Of a stretch of 64,000 nt of DNA, positions 48,575 to 59,757 are shown in pieces. The notes below the pieces were generated by a model. The model did not search any database. It was given only the letters and a program-made list of their open reading frames with translations, and was not told the origin of the DNA. The stretch is from positions 144,353,876 to 144,417,875 of the forward strand of contig NC_092861.1 of assembly GCF_032062135.1 (NCBI RefSeq). Direction: 5' to 3'. Each line of letters begins with the position of its first letter. Position 1 is the first letter of the stretch. The position numbers and the translations under genes were made by a program. The stretch is from Pyxicephalus adspersus. Taxonomy: Eukaryota > Chordata > Amphibia > Anura > Pyxicephalidae.

Positions 48575-49171
48575 GGATTATTATTAAACTGGATTTATAT
48601 AGCACCAACAAATTACGCAGCGCTGTACATTAAATAGGGGTTGCAAATGACAGACAGATACAGACAGTGACACAGGAGGAGGAGAGGACCCTGCCCTGAA
48701 GAGCTTACAATCTAGGAGGTGGGGGAAGTATCACACAGTAGAAAGAGGATATGGATTGGTTGATGAGTGGTAAGGGTTTTAAGACGGGTAGGTGAGTTTG
48801 AAAAGATGGGTTTTGAGTGCTCTTTGAAAGGAGCAGAAAGTAGGGGCAAGCTGAATAGAACGAGGAAGACCATTCCAAAGAGTAAAGGCAGTTCTAGAGA
48901 AGTCTTGGAGCCGTGCGTGTGATAAAGTTATGAGTCAGGAAGTCATTACCAGGTAATTGAAGGAGCAGCTAGGGGGTCATTTTTGTATCACGTCAGAAAG
49001 GTAAGTGGGACAAGAACTGTGGAGTGATTTGAAGGCAAAGCACAGGAGTTTGAATATGATTCTCAGGTGAAATGGAAGCCAACGAAGAGAACTACAAAGA
49101 GATGCAGCAGAAGAGGAGCGGTGGGAAGGATGGGGGGGATAGAACATAGACAGCAATAACCAGACCACCAT
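48575..49171 (-). pseudogene. L2-type LINE 3' remnant with reverse-transcriptase C-terminus
   Basis: On the minus strand, the first part translates to LRWLPFHLRIIFKLLCFAF and KSLHSSCPTYLSDVIQ, the conserved C-terminal end of L2/CR1-clade reverse transcriptases (LHWLPVxxRIxFKxLxLxFKALH...PxYLSDLL). A frame-disrupted stretch follows (a TLWNSLP-type motif is recognisable as SLEW), then the non-coding tail ATTGTAAGCTCTTCAGGGCA ... GCGCTGCGTAATTTGTTGGT ... TTTAATAATAAT. It is 5'-truncated and dead. It ties the short L2 tails elsewhere in the window to a LINE. Confidence 0.85.
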
Positions 49172-49227
49172 GTACCAGGCCTAAATATAATTTTCTTTTT
49201 GTACTGAGATTTGCTTTACCTAAACCA

Positions 49228-49378
49228 AGAGTGTCCATCTCAGTCCTCTTGAGGGCCAGGATCCGCACACATCATTACCATTTATATAGCAATAAACTTA
49301 ACAAGGTTTTCAAAGGGTTTATATGGTTAATCCTGGCCTGTATGTGGCCCTCAAGGATTGGAGCCGGGAACCCCTGAC
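49228..49378. mobile_element. Palindromic hAT-type MITE
   Basis: CAGTCCTCTTGAGGGCCAGG at the left mirrors CCTGGCCTGTATGTGGCCCT...CAAGGATTGGAGCCG at the right. This is the arrangement of the 'CTCCAGTCCTCAAGGGCC' MITE found in many frogs. Confidence 0.65.
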
Positions 49379-50627
49379 GCAAATTATAATAAGGAAATTA
49401 GGTAGATGCTGAAGAGCTTTCCAAATGTGTGCAGATTTGATATACTGGCACACATACACAGATATGCTCTTTGTTTTCCAAAGACTGCAGATTCTTTCAT
49501 CAGAATTCCTTGCCGGTTGCACAGAATACAATCAAGATGACCGTCTATCCTCCCAGCAATCATTGGGACACAATACACTGACCCCCAGTAAGCCTCGACT
49601 ATTAGCCTGAAGTGCCCTGGCTTCATCTCCAGATAAGCGGCCATTCAGCAGAGGTCCTCAGCCGATTCTGCTGGTCTCTCCTCTGAAGCTTCCCGAACCT
49701 ATACATTTGTGAGATTTACAGTGCTAAAAAGCAATATGATCATATTGATGTAGCTGAACTGCTATTCACAAATAAAAGCGCCATATCCCAATGAAATAAT
49801 CCCAAAATATCAGTGCCAATGCCCAACTGCCCATAGGTTAAAAGTTAACCCTTGGCCCTAGAACTTTTTTCCTATTCAGGCCAATTATTCTCTTTTTGGT
49901 GAGTACAGTTTTGCAATATTTCACTGCCACTTTAAATGTATTACTGCTACAAGCCGTATCATGTCAAATAAAATGATTCATGTTTACTTGAGTGGTATCT
50001 GAAGATAAACCAGTTTCATTTCCCTCTTATAATGCGTAATAAGGGTATAATATCTTGGCGCCAGTGACTCGCTATTTGTTGCGCACGCTAGAATGAATCC
50101 GCAAATCAGATAGAACTCCTTGCCGACCATACTATTAACACAGGTCCTAGAGGGGTGCAGGCGGTATTAGGTTTGCTGCTGCAAACTGTCCATCTTAGCA
50201 GCTGTCACCAGAGTCTTGACAGTTCCAAATCACCGTAATCCCGGTGACGAGGAAAGCTTATTTCACACCGGAAATCAAATTCGGATTCCACCTGCCTCAA
50301 CTTTCTATTAAATTGTCGGTGGATACAAGAGAATGATAAAATACTCTGCAAACGTGTTGTCAGGGCCCAGAGTAAGCACTTTATTGTGGAGACACACACC
50401 TGACACAGAAACATATATCTCAGAAGAAATAATCGCGAGCTGGCCTTCAGTGTACGCTGTACATTTTTCTGAGGTTAAACATAATATCAGCACGGCTGCA
50501 CAGGCCTCTACAGCTACCAAGAGAATTTAAGCAGGAATACGTGAGTTTATTTATACACATTTACAGCTACACCATATATTTGAATATAAAGCAATCTGAA
50601 TATAAACAAGTACTTACTTTTACCTAA

Positions 50628-50820
50628 AAATACAATAAAATTTACTTAAATGAATACTTATTAATATTTCTGGTTGTTGGCCACCAGTAGATGGGGCTGT
50701 GTTCTCATGTGAAGTGTGTAACAAACTTGCGTCAAGATTTTGTTACATACTTTACATGATGAAACAACCAGAAATGAATAATAGGTATTAATTTAAGTAA
50801 ATTATATTGTATTTTTAGTA
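50628..50820. mobile_element. Palindromic MITE, about 52-base arms
   Basis: AATACAATAAAATTTACTTA...ATTTCTGGTTGTT at the left is inverted at the right as AACAACCAGAAATGAATAAT...TAAATTATATTGTATTT. The loop has CCACCAGTAGATGGGGCTGT, shared in inverse with 19139-19390. Confidence 0.75.
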
Positions 50821-51734
50821 TAAAGGGGATTATTATTATTAATAGAATTTTTAAGGGGAAAAAAACTACATTGTGAATCAGAAGCTGCAGGTACAAGCCT
50901 TCCTCTCTTTCTGAAGGGGGACATCCAACATTATCTAGCTCCCCCCCTCCCAGTCTGACTGTCCCTTTTTCGATTACACTTATTTTCAATATTAGAGGGA
51001 TCATCACATGTGGGCAGTCTGAATAGAGTTCCCCACTAATATAGGAAATATAGGGAAATTAGGTAGGTCCTGATGGATAATGATGAGATCCACACTGGGA
51101 CCAAAATAACATAATAAAAAAGTTTTATCAAAACATGTCATTAGCACAATAATGCAGGCTAGGGGCTGGAAACATCAAAATACATAAGCAGGCCAATTTT
51201 ATCATTTTTTAACAAAATGCCAATGACTCTTTAAGCTTTTTTTTTTTTTACTACTGTGCAACATTTTACAGCATTTATTCTTCTTTTGGAAAACCTAAGC
51301 AAACTGAATGGTGTATGACCTATCACTGTTCTCTGGCTCTGCCTGTTAACTGGGCAGAAGCTCTGCTGTCCATCCTTGTAGGGACATGTCAGCAAGCAGA
51401 AGTGCCCCCTGGTGAGAAGGGCAGAGGAGCTCATACATTTTGAAGTGCCCTGGCTCAGCAGAGATGACCCTGGAGCTTCCTTGTTGGGCATTTAGCATTG
51501 ATCATTTGATTGGATGCTTCATGTTAACAATGCCAGTTCATAGCTGGCAGATTGCTTGTCTTGTTGACACAGAGAAGGATCAGAGTAACACACAAATGAA
51601 TCACAACTACGCCGGGTGCTGAGCGGGAGAGTAAAGACTAAAGATTGTTGTACGGATCATCTTCCAGTAATCTGTATAGAGAGATATATACCAAGATATA
51701 AACCACTGATGATCACACCTTGAGAAAATGCTAA

Positions 51735-52075
51735 CTAGCAGGCAAATTGATCAAACACTGTTAAAACAAAAATAAAATTTCTCTATAAAAATCTGTGGTC
51801 AGGCAGGGCTTTACTTTAGAAAGGTACAGGCAATGTCCCTTCTGCAGCAAGTATTCTTACCTGCCTGATTGTTCGCTTCATCAATCAAAATTGCTGAGCT
51901 GATCATGCAGGCTGCAAGGATTGAATGAAACCTCAGTGAGTCTGCGTGGGAGTTACGCCATCCTGGCCCAGCCAATCAAGATGGTCGGAGATTGAATCAA
52001 GAAAAAAAGATGTTGATGCCTATAATGGACCAGGGATAGGTGGGTAAAAACAGGGTTTAGTCCACTTTACTTGGA
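51735..52075. repeat. TTAA-type MITE
   Basis: GGTACAGGCAATGTCCCTTC, CTTACCTGCCTGATTGTTCG, GCCCAGCCAATCAAGATGGT and the end GGGTTTAGTCCACTTTA. Same orientation as 48172. Confidence 0.6.
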
Positions 52076-52204
52076 GGTGTTTCAGAGCACTAAGGCAGGC
52101 CATAAATTGGAAGCACACTTGTTAGGTTAAGGGTTAGGTTAAAGTTTCAGAAGGTATCCATACTAGAGAGAGCCAAGATAATTAGCAAAATAATACCCAA
52201 ATGG

Positions 52205-52205
<1 letters not shown>

Positions 52206-52257
<52 letters not shown>

Positions 52258-52264
52258 TATATAT
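52206..52264. repeat. (TA)n microsatellite
   Basis: About 29 TA units with one AAAT interruption near the right end. Confidence 0.95.
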
Positions 52265-52524
52265 CTCCTTGCCTTGCCTGAAAGAGATAAGACTGGATAT
52301 TTCCATACTACTGGTTTACATATACTTGCATGTCTCCTTCTCACCGTGTGGTCAGAATATTAAGAGCAAGCACTACAATGAGCTCATCTCACTAACGATG
52401 ATCTCTTCTCCTATCAGTATGCTCCTTGCTCCGCAGGGCATCTTATTGTCTTATTGGCTCTTAATCCTAATGATTACAGATCTGCACTATTTGTGTCTTT
52501 TATATCTGCTGGAAATTTTGCTTT

Positions 52525-52835
52525 TAAGAGGAACTAAGTTGATCGATATTTACTTTCAATGCGGGCACCTCCATTCCTTCTTTCCTTCTGTAGCCTGATC
52601 TTCGGCCATCTTGATTGGCCATGCCGGGTTGACATAACTCCTGTGAGGTGTTCATTCATTTTTGGCATGTGCAAGGGAAGCCATAATTGCTGGGAATCCC
52701 TGGCAAGAAAAGCGCATGCATGTGCAGCTCAGAGAACTTGACAGCTGTGCAGCGATCAAGCAGGTAAAAACAGTTTTGGAGAAAAGACATCACCTGTCCT
52801 TTTCTGCAATAAACACAAGCCTTTTGCTTAACTTT
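52525..52835. repeat. TTAA-type MITE
   Basis: TTAAGAGGAACTAAGTTGAT at the left, then GCCATCTTGATTGGCCATGC, GTTGACATAACTCCTGTGAG and CATCACCTGTCCTTTTCTGC. Same orientation as 39-275. Confidence 0.65.
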
Positions 52836-53785
52836 AAGAAATGGCTGCACAGCCACACTGCTTTATGTAATACTGGTGAGATGTAGCAAAGCTAAGAAGA
52901 TAATATAAAGTGAATGAACAAACTTTTAGCCTTGAGATAAGTGATATGCTTTGGAAACACCCCATGAGCACCCTTTAAAATCCTAATCCACACATAAAAT
53001 TTGAAACTGCCATTTATCATTATTCTAACCATCGTTTAGTTCTTTTTATTTTACACTCCGATTTTATTTCGATAGATGCAAATTTTCATTATGGGCTCCC
53101 ATGTGGTTCCCTTCCCCACCTAACACATGACCATTCCTTCATTGTTGAATGAACCACTTGGCCAGGAGGCAGCGGACCCATGCAGATTCTGGTGTATATT
53201 AGTGTCTTGACAGGATAATGACTTTCAAATTAAAAGCCGCAGCATATTGTATTTCCTCTCCGTAGACCCAACTTCAAACAGCAGTCGCCTTCTGAAAATA
53301 TATGTCAAGAGCAGCGTTTTCTCATATCAGAATTTGGCCAATTTGTTTTCAGACAGAGCTGTTGCAGACCTATTTTTGGAGGCCCTCTGTGGCCTGACCA
53401 TACGTTCCGACATAATTTATTGTGGCAGTGTAACATATGGACTTTTCATCATTGTCCAGCTCAAATCCTCAGTTGGACATAGATATTTTCCTCCCCGAAG
53501 CAGGTGACATAGACTGATTTTCCCGAGATCACTCCTTTGTGTGTTTGTGTTTTTATTTCTTGATGTACAAGACTTTGGAAGATGAATTAAATTGGTTACG
53601 TGTGTTACCGCTGTCATTCTTTTAATCTGTTTTTTGTTGTACTTGTTTACAAGCCTGCAGGGCATAGAAATTTGCAAAAAAATTATGCACTCTGTTATGG
53701 TAGGGTAAAGGATTTATTGTAATAGATTAGATAGTTGGACTTGATGGCTACTCTATAACTTTCCAATGTTATTCCTCTAATATGT

Positions 53786-53789
<4 letters not shown>

Positions 53790-53825
<36 letters not shown>

Positions 53826-53843
53826 TTATTTATACATATATAG
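53790..53843. repeat. (TA)n/(TTTA)n microsatellite
   Basis: A (TA)15 run followed by TTTATTTATTTATACATATA, abutting the TA target of the next Tc1 element. Confidence 0.9.
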
Positions 53844-53848
53844 ACATA

Positions 53849-54806
53849 CAGTGAGGGAAAGAAGTATTTGATCCCCTCCTGGTTTTGTACGTTTGCCCTC
53901 TGACAAAGAAATGACCAGTCTATAATTGTAATTGTAATGGTGGGTTTATTGTAGCTGTGAAAGACAGAATAACAACAAAGGATGCCTCAAAAACCCAGTG
54001 CTCAAAGGTCAGAGCTTGATGAGCATTGTAATGAGTGAAATAACTATTTGATCCCCTATCAACCAGCAAGATTTCAGGCTCCCAGATGTTTTCCCTGTAT
54101 GCTGAGATTAGGAGCACCTTCTGTAAGGGAGTGCTCTTAACCCAAGCTTGTTATTACACTACCTGTATAAAAGATACCTGTCCACAGAAGCAATCAATCA
54201 ATCAATCAATCAATCAGATTCCGAACTAGCCACCATGCCCAAGACAAAAGAGCTGTCCAACGATGTCAGGGACAAAATATTGTAGACCTACACAAGGCTG
54301 CACTGGGCTAAAGACTATCGCCAACCAGCTTGGTGAGAAGGTGGCAACATTTGGCGCGATAATTCGCAAATGGAAGAAACACAAAATAACTGTCAATCTC
54401 CCTTGGTCTTCCCTCATGCAATGATCAGGAGAACAGTGACGAAGCTACCCAGAACTACACGGGGGGACTTGTCAATGATCTCAGGGCAGCTGGGACCATA
54501 GTCACCAAGAAAACAATTGGTAACACACTGCACCGTGAAGGCCTGAAATCCTGCAGAGCCTGCAAGGTCCCCTTGGTCAAGACAGCACATGTACAGGCCC
54601 GTCTGCAGTTTGCCAATGAACATCTGAATGATCCAGCAGAGAACTGGGTGAAAGTGTTGTCAGATGTTGGTCAGATGAGACCAAAAATGAGTTCTTTGGC
54701 ATCAACTGAACTCGCCATGTTTGGAGGAGGAGGAATGCTGCCTATGACCCCAAGAACACCATCCCCACCGTTAAACATGGAGGTGGACACATTATACTTT
54801 GGGGGC
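53849..54806 (+). mobile_element. Tc1-like element, 5' part only, with broken transposase
   Basis: Left terminus CAGTGAGGGAAAGAAGTATT after TA (53847-53848), same family as 28082-28558. The subterminal hairpin is present (GAGATTAGGAGCACC / GAGTGCTCTTAACCC). The transposase starts at ATG 54235 ([14 protein letters not shown]) and is put out of frame by an extra base near 54278. Later blocks remain readable in shifting frames: [13 protein letters not shown], RRTVTKLPRTT, then VKTAHVQARLQFANEHLND and a scrambled S-DETK / GGGN-MLWG catalytic region. At about 54806 the similarity stops and a TTAA-type repeat begins, so the 3' half, including the last catalytic residues and right terminus, is missing. 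Confidence 0.88.
54191..54216 (+). repeat. (CAAT)n microsatellite inside the Tc1 element
   Basis: Six and a half CAAT units just upstream of the transposase ATG. The related element at 28.4 kb has only CAATCAAT here. Confidence 0.9.
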
Positions 54807-54814
54807 TTTGGAGG

Positions 54815-55215
54815 TAATTCCCACGCAGTTGCTAGGCACTTTATTCCTTCCTGGTATGCACAGGGGATGCCGGGATTGATGGGTATCTTGGGAACCAAAG
54901 CTGAGTTGAGCATGTGCAGCCTGGCTTTTGTGACAGATACCTGGAGCGATAAGGCAGGTAGAAGGGATGACATAATTGCCATAACTTGCCCTGTTCTGCA
55001 AAAACAAACTGCCTGACAAGGGTGATGTAACTCCTGCACATTGGACTTCACTTATTCCCAAAAGCCCAGAAGGTGCCGGGATAGGAGGCATCCTACACTT
55101 GTGCATGTGTATTTCAAATAGAAGATTGCAAACGGGCAGGTAAGTATGTTTTATTGCAGAAGGGATAGGCAAATGCAATAAAAAATTCCCTGTTCATAAT
55201 TTTTTAGTGTGAAAT
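54815..55215. repeat. TTAA-type repeat joined to the broken Tc1 element
   Basis: CTGGTATGCACAGGGGATGC, CCAAAGCTGAGTTGAGC, GCCATAACTTGCCCTGTTCT and CGGGCAGGTAAGTATG match interiors of the TTAA family, seemingly as more than one overlapping piece. It ends near GTGTGAAATTAAAG. Confidence 0.5.
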
Positions 55216-55341
55216 TAAAGTAAATCCAGGAACAAAAAAAAAAAGAATATTATGTAGTGTACCAATCTAATCTTCAGAGGTTGCATGTTATTTCTGCACC
55301 TGGTGATCCCCTTTTTAGCAAAATTTTTCTTTGGTGTCTTA

Positions 55342-55638
55342 GGCTACATACACACGTCAGATGACTCTCTTCCAATAATCGCCTCAGGGCTGATATCTGA
55401 CGAGAATCTGGCATGTGTACAGCCTTCGTTCATAGATCCGTCCAGGTGGATCTACGAACGATCATATTAAAATTGAAGGGGAGAGAGCACAGCGGGGAGC
55501 GGCTCCCCCTACCCTCTACATAGAACAGAATGGTGCTGTATGTACAGTGCTCATTCATGCATTGTGCAGTCTTTTGTGGTTGGAATGGATTGCAAAAGAT
55601 GCTTTCCAACAACAATTATTGCATGTGTGTACGCAGCC
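55342..55638. mobile_element. GGCTACGTACACAC MITE, complete, TTA-flanked
   Basis: 297 bases, TTA + GGCTACATACACACGTCAG ... ATGTGTGTACGCAGCC + TTA (55639-55641). The interior includes GATAATCGCC-like TCTTCCAATAATCGCCTCAG and GGTGCTGTATGTACAGTGCT. This is the best preserved copy and the one that defines the family ends. Confidence 0.88.
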
Positions 55639-56279
55639 TTAGAGCAACAATGCTCACGTGCCCTACCTTATCTATGGAGCAACACTATCAACCCAGGCCA
55701 ACCTATAGAATTACCTACCCTCTATATACCATAGGAGTAAGATGTTCTGTAGTCTACAGAGAGAACAATATAATTGATGACAGTGCAGCACAGCCAGTTA
55801 CCAACTCACAAGACTTCGGGTAGGATCGACAGTTATTCTTTGCACATATCAAACAAAAATAACAAACCACTTTCACCTGTATATTTGACAGATCAAAAAA
55901 CGGAGGATTTTATTGTCAAGATTGACACAAAACAGAATAGGATATGAAGGATGTATAATCACCAAACACTTCTATACTTTTCTGCAACAATGCTGGTTGT
56001 TATCCCACAAGAAATAGAAAACATACATTTAGCCCGGCATCAAGACAATTATCTAGAATGTTCTATAAACAAGCCATGTGTTTTTATTGTTCTGTATCTC
56101 TATCATCCCTCGGTAGCCAGCAACTGGTAAGACAGGGATTGCCGTAAAACCATCCCTAAGTACATAAAGGCTTCTAATCGTTAGGCGTTTTATTACCAGC
56201 CGCACATAGGGATCGGCAAATTGCCTTGTTTCAGATTTATTATGTATTACTCCAGAAATTCTATAAAGATCAGAAGAAC

Positions 56280-56780
56280 TGATTACTATGTTGACCTTTG
56301 CATTAACTCATCTGAATTTAAATTCAAGTGTTTGATTTGGAGGAATCAGTTCATTTATCATAGGGCTGACACAGAGGCGAGGATTGCGCCGTCCTGATTG
56401 GGACTATTGAGGCCGAATTTATTTATCGAACGCCGGAGTAGGAGCAAAACTTTGACGTGCCATTGTGCTGTGCTAAGAAGCCACGTATACGTATTAAGAG
56501 GCATGCTGCTTGCTCGAGGGTGTTAAATGGGTTCGTAATTCATAAACTAACATGAAATCTTTTTTTTTCACTTTTAAATACAAATGGCTTCGGAATCAAT
56601 AGGGCAGACTTGAGTAATTCATCTCGCCTCCCGCTGTCTATTACCACAACTTTCAGTTTTCTGCTTTTATTGTTATGAGAATTGCCATAAATCAACGTTT
56701 TTAATGTAACACTTTAAGTGTCAGAAAACTGCAGGAGGGTCAGCATATTCTTTATCTGTTTATACAGGGAAAACACGTTT
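56280..56780. other. Low-repeat stretch, candidate conserved non-coding element
   Basis: About 500 bases without any of the window's repeats. They are richer in CpG and complex words (GAGGCCGAATTTATTTATCG, GAAGCCACGTATACGTATTA, GAGTAATTCATCTCGCCTCC, TTTTATTGTTATGAGAATTG). No usable open frame and no exon-like splice pair. It looks like constrained intronic DNA; an enhancer role is inference. Confidence 0.3.
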
Positions 56781-56823
56781 GATTACATTGTCTTTACCGC
56801 ACATTACACAGCCCTGTCTTCAT

Positions 56824-56900
56824 TTAAAGCGGACCTTTCCTTTGCATTTCAAAATGGAACATTGTAAAGACAATCTAAATCCTATCAGTAAAAAATTATA
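56824..56900. repeat. TTAA-type terminus, extent unknown
   Basis: TTAAAGCGGACCTTTCCTTT begins like the other TTAA elements. A right end was not located. Confidence 0.3.
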
Positions 56901-57605
56901 CAAATTTTAATATTTAAAAAAAAAAATTAGCCCTTTTACACCTGGTTCCTGCTATGAGTGTCCTTATTCCTTGTTATGGGCTGACAAAAAGTCTTGTACC
57001 AGGTCGAATTCTATTTAATTTGCATGTATGTGACATAATCGCAGGTATGGTGGGCAAGCTTGTTTATTTGCTGATATTTGCATGGCTGTGCTATAGAATT
57101 GATATTTTATAGGTGACTGTAACATGGAACATGATTTGGCATTGCTGGAAGAAAAAAAAAAAAGAACTACAAAAAAGAACTACAAAATAAGTGAGGATTA
57201 TAGCCAGGGAATGGGAAAAGTGTCTAAGATAAGAAGTCAAGATTGGCACACAGCACAGTTTATAGCTCTGCCGAGGTACTCACATTTTAATACTTAGGGC
57301 TGGTTCACATGGACAGTTTTCATGGTTTATAAGCAGTGAGCACCAAGTGGTTGACAGCCTTCCAGCCCGATTGACTACATCCTCCTGAAACGTTCATACA
57401 GGCAGTCTTAACAGGCGGGCTTCCTTGACTGCCATGTTAGTGCCATGTTGTTAGTAGCTGCTTGCAGTGCCCGGTAGTCACTTGACTTTTCAGGCATGGC
57501 AGGATATTCTTCCAATGCTGATAAACCTTTCATTTGCAATGGACAATAACTTATGGATTGTAAGCTAAATAAACGCAACTGTGCAGCCAATACAAAATCA
57601 AAAAT

Positions 57606-57745
57606 TGTGGAAACTGGAGTACCCGCAGGAAACCCACGCAAATACAGGGAGAACCTGCAAACCCCATGCAGATAGTGTCCTGGCTGAGATTTGAAGCTGG
57701 GACCCAGCGCTGCAAAGGCCAGAGTGCTAACCACTGAGCCGCTTT
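57606..57745 (-). repeat. tRNA-derived SINE head fragment
   Basis: Minus strand: GCGGCTCAGTGGTTAGCACT, GGTCCCAGCTTCAAATCTCA, GGACACTATCTGCATGGGGT, CGTGGGTTTCCTGCGGGTAC. Only the tRNA-like head and first body part remain. Confidence 0.78.
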
Positions 57746-58029
57746 TTTAAACCCTAAAAAATAGTTAATAAATACACTTATCAATGAGGTTTGGGTGTAA
57801 GTGTAGTGTATATACTTTTTCGAGTATATTACCTTATGTTTTTATAGGTGTGAAAATGTCTGAAATAATGCACGTCAGGAATGTCGTCAGTGCCTAAATT
57901 CTGATTATAGAAGAAGGCTACCCAACTCCAATAGCATTGTCCTAGCTTCCTATGTAAATAATGCATGCCGTGCTCCAGAAGGGTTAAAATAGTGAAGTAC
58001 AGGTTTAAACCTTAGTTGTTTTAAGCTTG

Positions 58030-58640
58030 GACACTGAGCAACTGTGTAAAGCCATATTGTCCCCCAGCAGGAAGCAATCAGATACCTGACTGGAATGATA
58101 GACAGCTGTGGTCCAGTGAACAGGAAAAAAAATCCCATTTACTCCCCGCCAGATGGGACCTACTGGATGCTTCAGCACAAACATCTCATCTTTCTTTGGA
58201 CCTTCTTGTCCAGTTGCAGCTAGCCCTGGCTGATAATGATGGATATCAAGTCTACTATAAAGTGGGTGACAACGGCTGCCTTGTTATAGCTGCCAGTCTT
58301 CGGCACTTGTCATTATTACGGATGGAAGATTTATACCGGTTTGGGCTTGTGTATGGAGTCCGGCTATTTGCAATTCATCATCTGCCGTGCGAGGCGTGAT
58401 GTACTGACCATGGATGTAATTGCCAGCTCCACCTGCTTTTGGAAATTAAAAGATCAACGAGTAGGGCACAGCCTGGTGTTCCGAGCTTCTGTGCCCACTG
58501 GAGCTTGTACGGGGGGCCCAGGCATACAATAGACAGCTCATCAAACACGCCGCGTCTTCTTTATCAAAGTGTCTGAAAGTAAAGCTGTCCGTGTTGGCCC
58601 AGAGCAAATGGCTATGTTGTATACTGCAGAGAAAAAATAT
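58030..58640. other. Low-repeat, relatively GC-rich stretch of unknown role
   Basis: No match to the window's repeats. Open frames of about 65 residues exist on the plus strand (from 58196 and 58341) but resemble no family I know, and no acceptor/donor pair brackets them. Words such as GATGTACTGACCATGGATGT and GGAAATTAAAAGATCAACGA look like slowly evolving non-coding DNA. Unspecified. Confidence 0.25.
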
Positions 58641-58918
58641 AGCCAGAATATACAATTTTAAAGAGAACCTGTAATATGCAAAAAAAAAAGTCTCTAGAGG
58701 ATATATTTTCTGTGTACCTTGGAAATTCAACAACTACCACTACATCAGTAAAAACCCTCCGCCCTAAAATCGAAAGGGTATATTTCTCTTAGCAGATAAG
58801 GCCACCGTACTGAAAAATGAGAGGGCATATGAAAGCTGAGGTCCGTGCTAATATTCTCTGGGTTTAGAAGTTATAGAACAATTGGTTGAGAGTTCCAGCC
58901 ATATGGTACCTTTTAACA

Positions 58919-59400
58919 TGGGGGAACCCTTGGAACACCAGGTCTTAGAGAACTTCCATAATTACTATATTCACAACTCACAGTACATTAGCATGGTGGC
59001 CAGTGGGAAGAAAGTCACTATTTCAGACAAATAGGTCATTGGTGTCACTTAAAGCGTAACCAAACCCATTTACAGCAGGCATGGGATCGGTGACATTGCA
59101 TGCTGTAAATGGGGGGGGGTGCCAATCTCACTGCGCATGCGTGAAATCTGCATCCCCGATTGAGGAAAAAACTCCTTCTGCACATGATCGAGATGGTGGG
59201 ATGTGTGACATAGGTACCCCAGGAGGCACTGCGCCATGGTGATAAAGACAAAAATGGAAAAAAAAGTGATAGGTCTGCTTTAAACTGATGTGACCTTGTT
59301 TCATTGCTCAAGGAACCCCTAGTAACCTCTGGAGGAACCCTGAGGTCCACAAAACCCTGTTCGACAAACACTGGTTTAGTCTGTGATATTTCAAAAGACC
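58919..59400 (-). mobile_element. hAT-like element split by a TTAA MITE
   Basis: Left piece 58919-59048 (GGGGGAACCCTTGGAACACC, TTCCATAATTACTATATTC, GGTGGCCAGTGGGAAGAAAG) and right piece 59284-59390 (TTGCTCAAGGAACCCCTAGT, AACCTCTGGAGGAACCCTGA, TTCGACAAACACTGG). On the minus strand the right piece starts CCAGTGTTTGTCGAACAGGG, the frog 'CAGTGTTTCTCGACC...GGGTTCC' hAT terminus. The two pieces read as one element interrupted at 59049-59283. Confidence 0.6.
59049..59283. mobile_element. TTAA-flanked MITE nested in a hAT-like element
   Basis: 235 bases from TTAAAGCGTAACCAAACCC to GTGATAGGTCTGCTTTAA, TTAA at both edges. The interior CACTGCGCATGCGTGAAATC and CCCAGGAGGCACTGCGCCAT is the inverse of the copy at 24.1 kb. 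Confidence 0.8.
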
Positions 59401-59511
59401 ACCAGCTCAAAACCTAAAGCCAAAGAATGAATGAGGCAGAAAGGGGTCCTAGGCAAAGAAGCAAATTTGGAAACCCAATTAGCCAGCCATATCTATGAAG
59501 ACTCGATAACT

Positions 59512-59757
59512 CAGGTGTGGAAGAACTCAAATAACCTGCACAGAGCTCTAAACCTCATCGGACACTTTTGGAACGAATCTTCTGATCCAACTTCAGTATT
59601 TGCTTTCCAAGTACATCAAACTGTTGAAACTACAAAGAACGTGAAGAAGTGTGTGGGGGACGTGTGCGTCACGTTCCATTCCATTGTTTTAGGTTGGGAT
59701 ATCCAACAAATCACTATAGGTGTAATGGTCAGGTGTCCACAAATGTTTGGCCATTGA
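59512..59757 (+). pseudogene. Tc1-like transposase relic with right terminus
   Basis: CAGGTGTGGAAGAACTCAAA, CCTGCACAGAGCTCTAAACC and GGACACTTTTGGAACGAAT are the DNA of the VEELEWPAQSPDLNPIEHLWDE-type block, disrupted. The end GTCAGGTGTCCACAAATGTT + TGGCCATTGAG is the Tc1-like terminus also seen at 16.7 kb. Confidence 0.65.

Noticed and set aside
54573..55016. 147-residue plus-strand open frame as an intact gene
   Set aside because: The first half is a frame-shifting Tc1 transposase remnant and the second half is read through an unrelated repeat.
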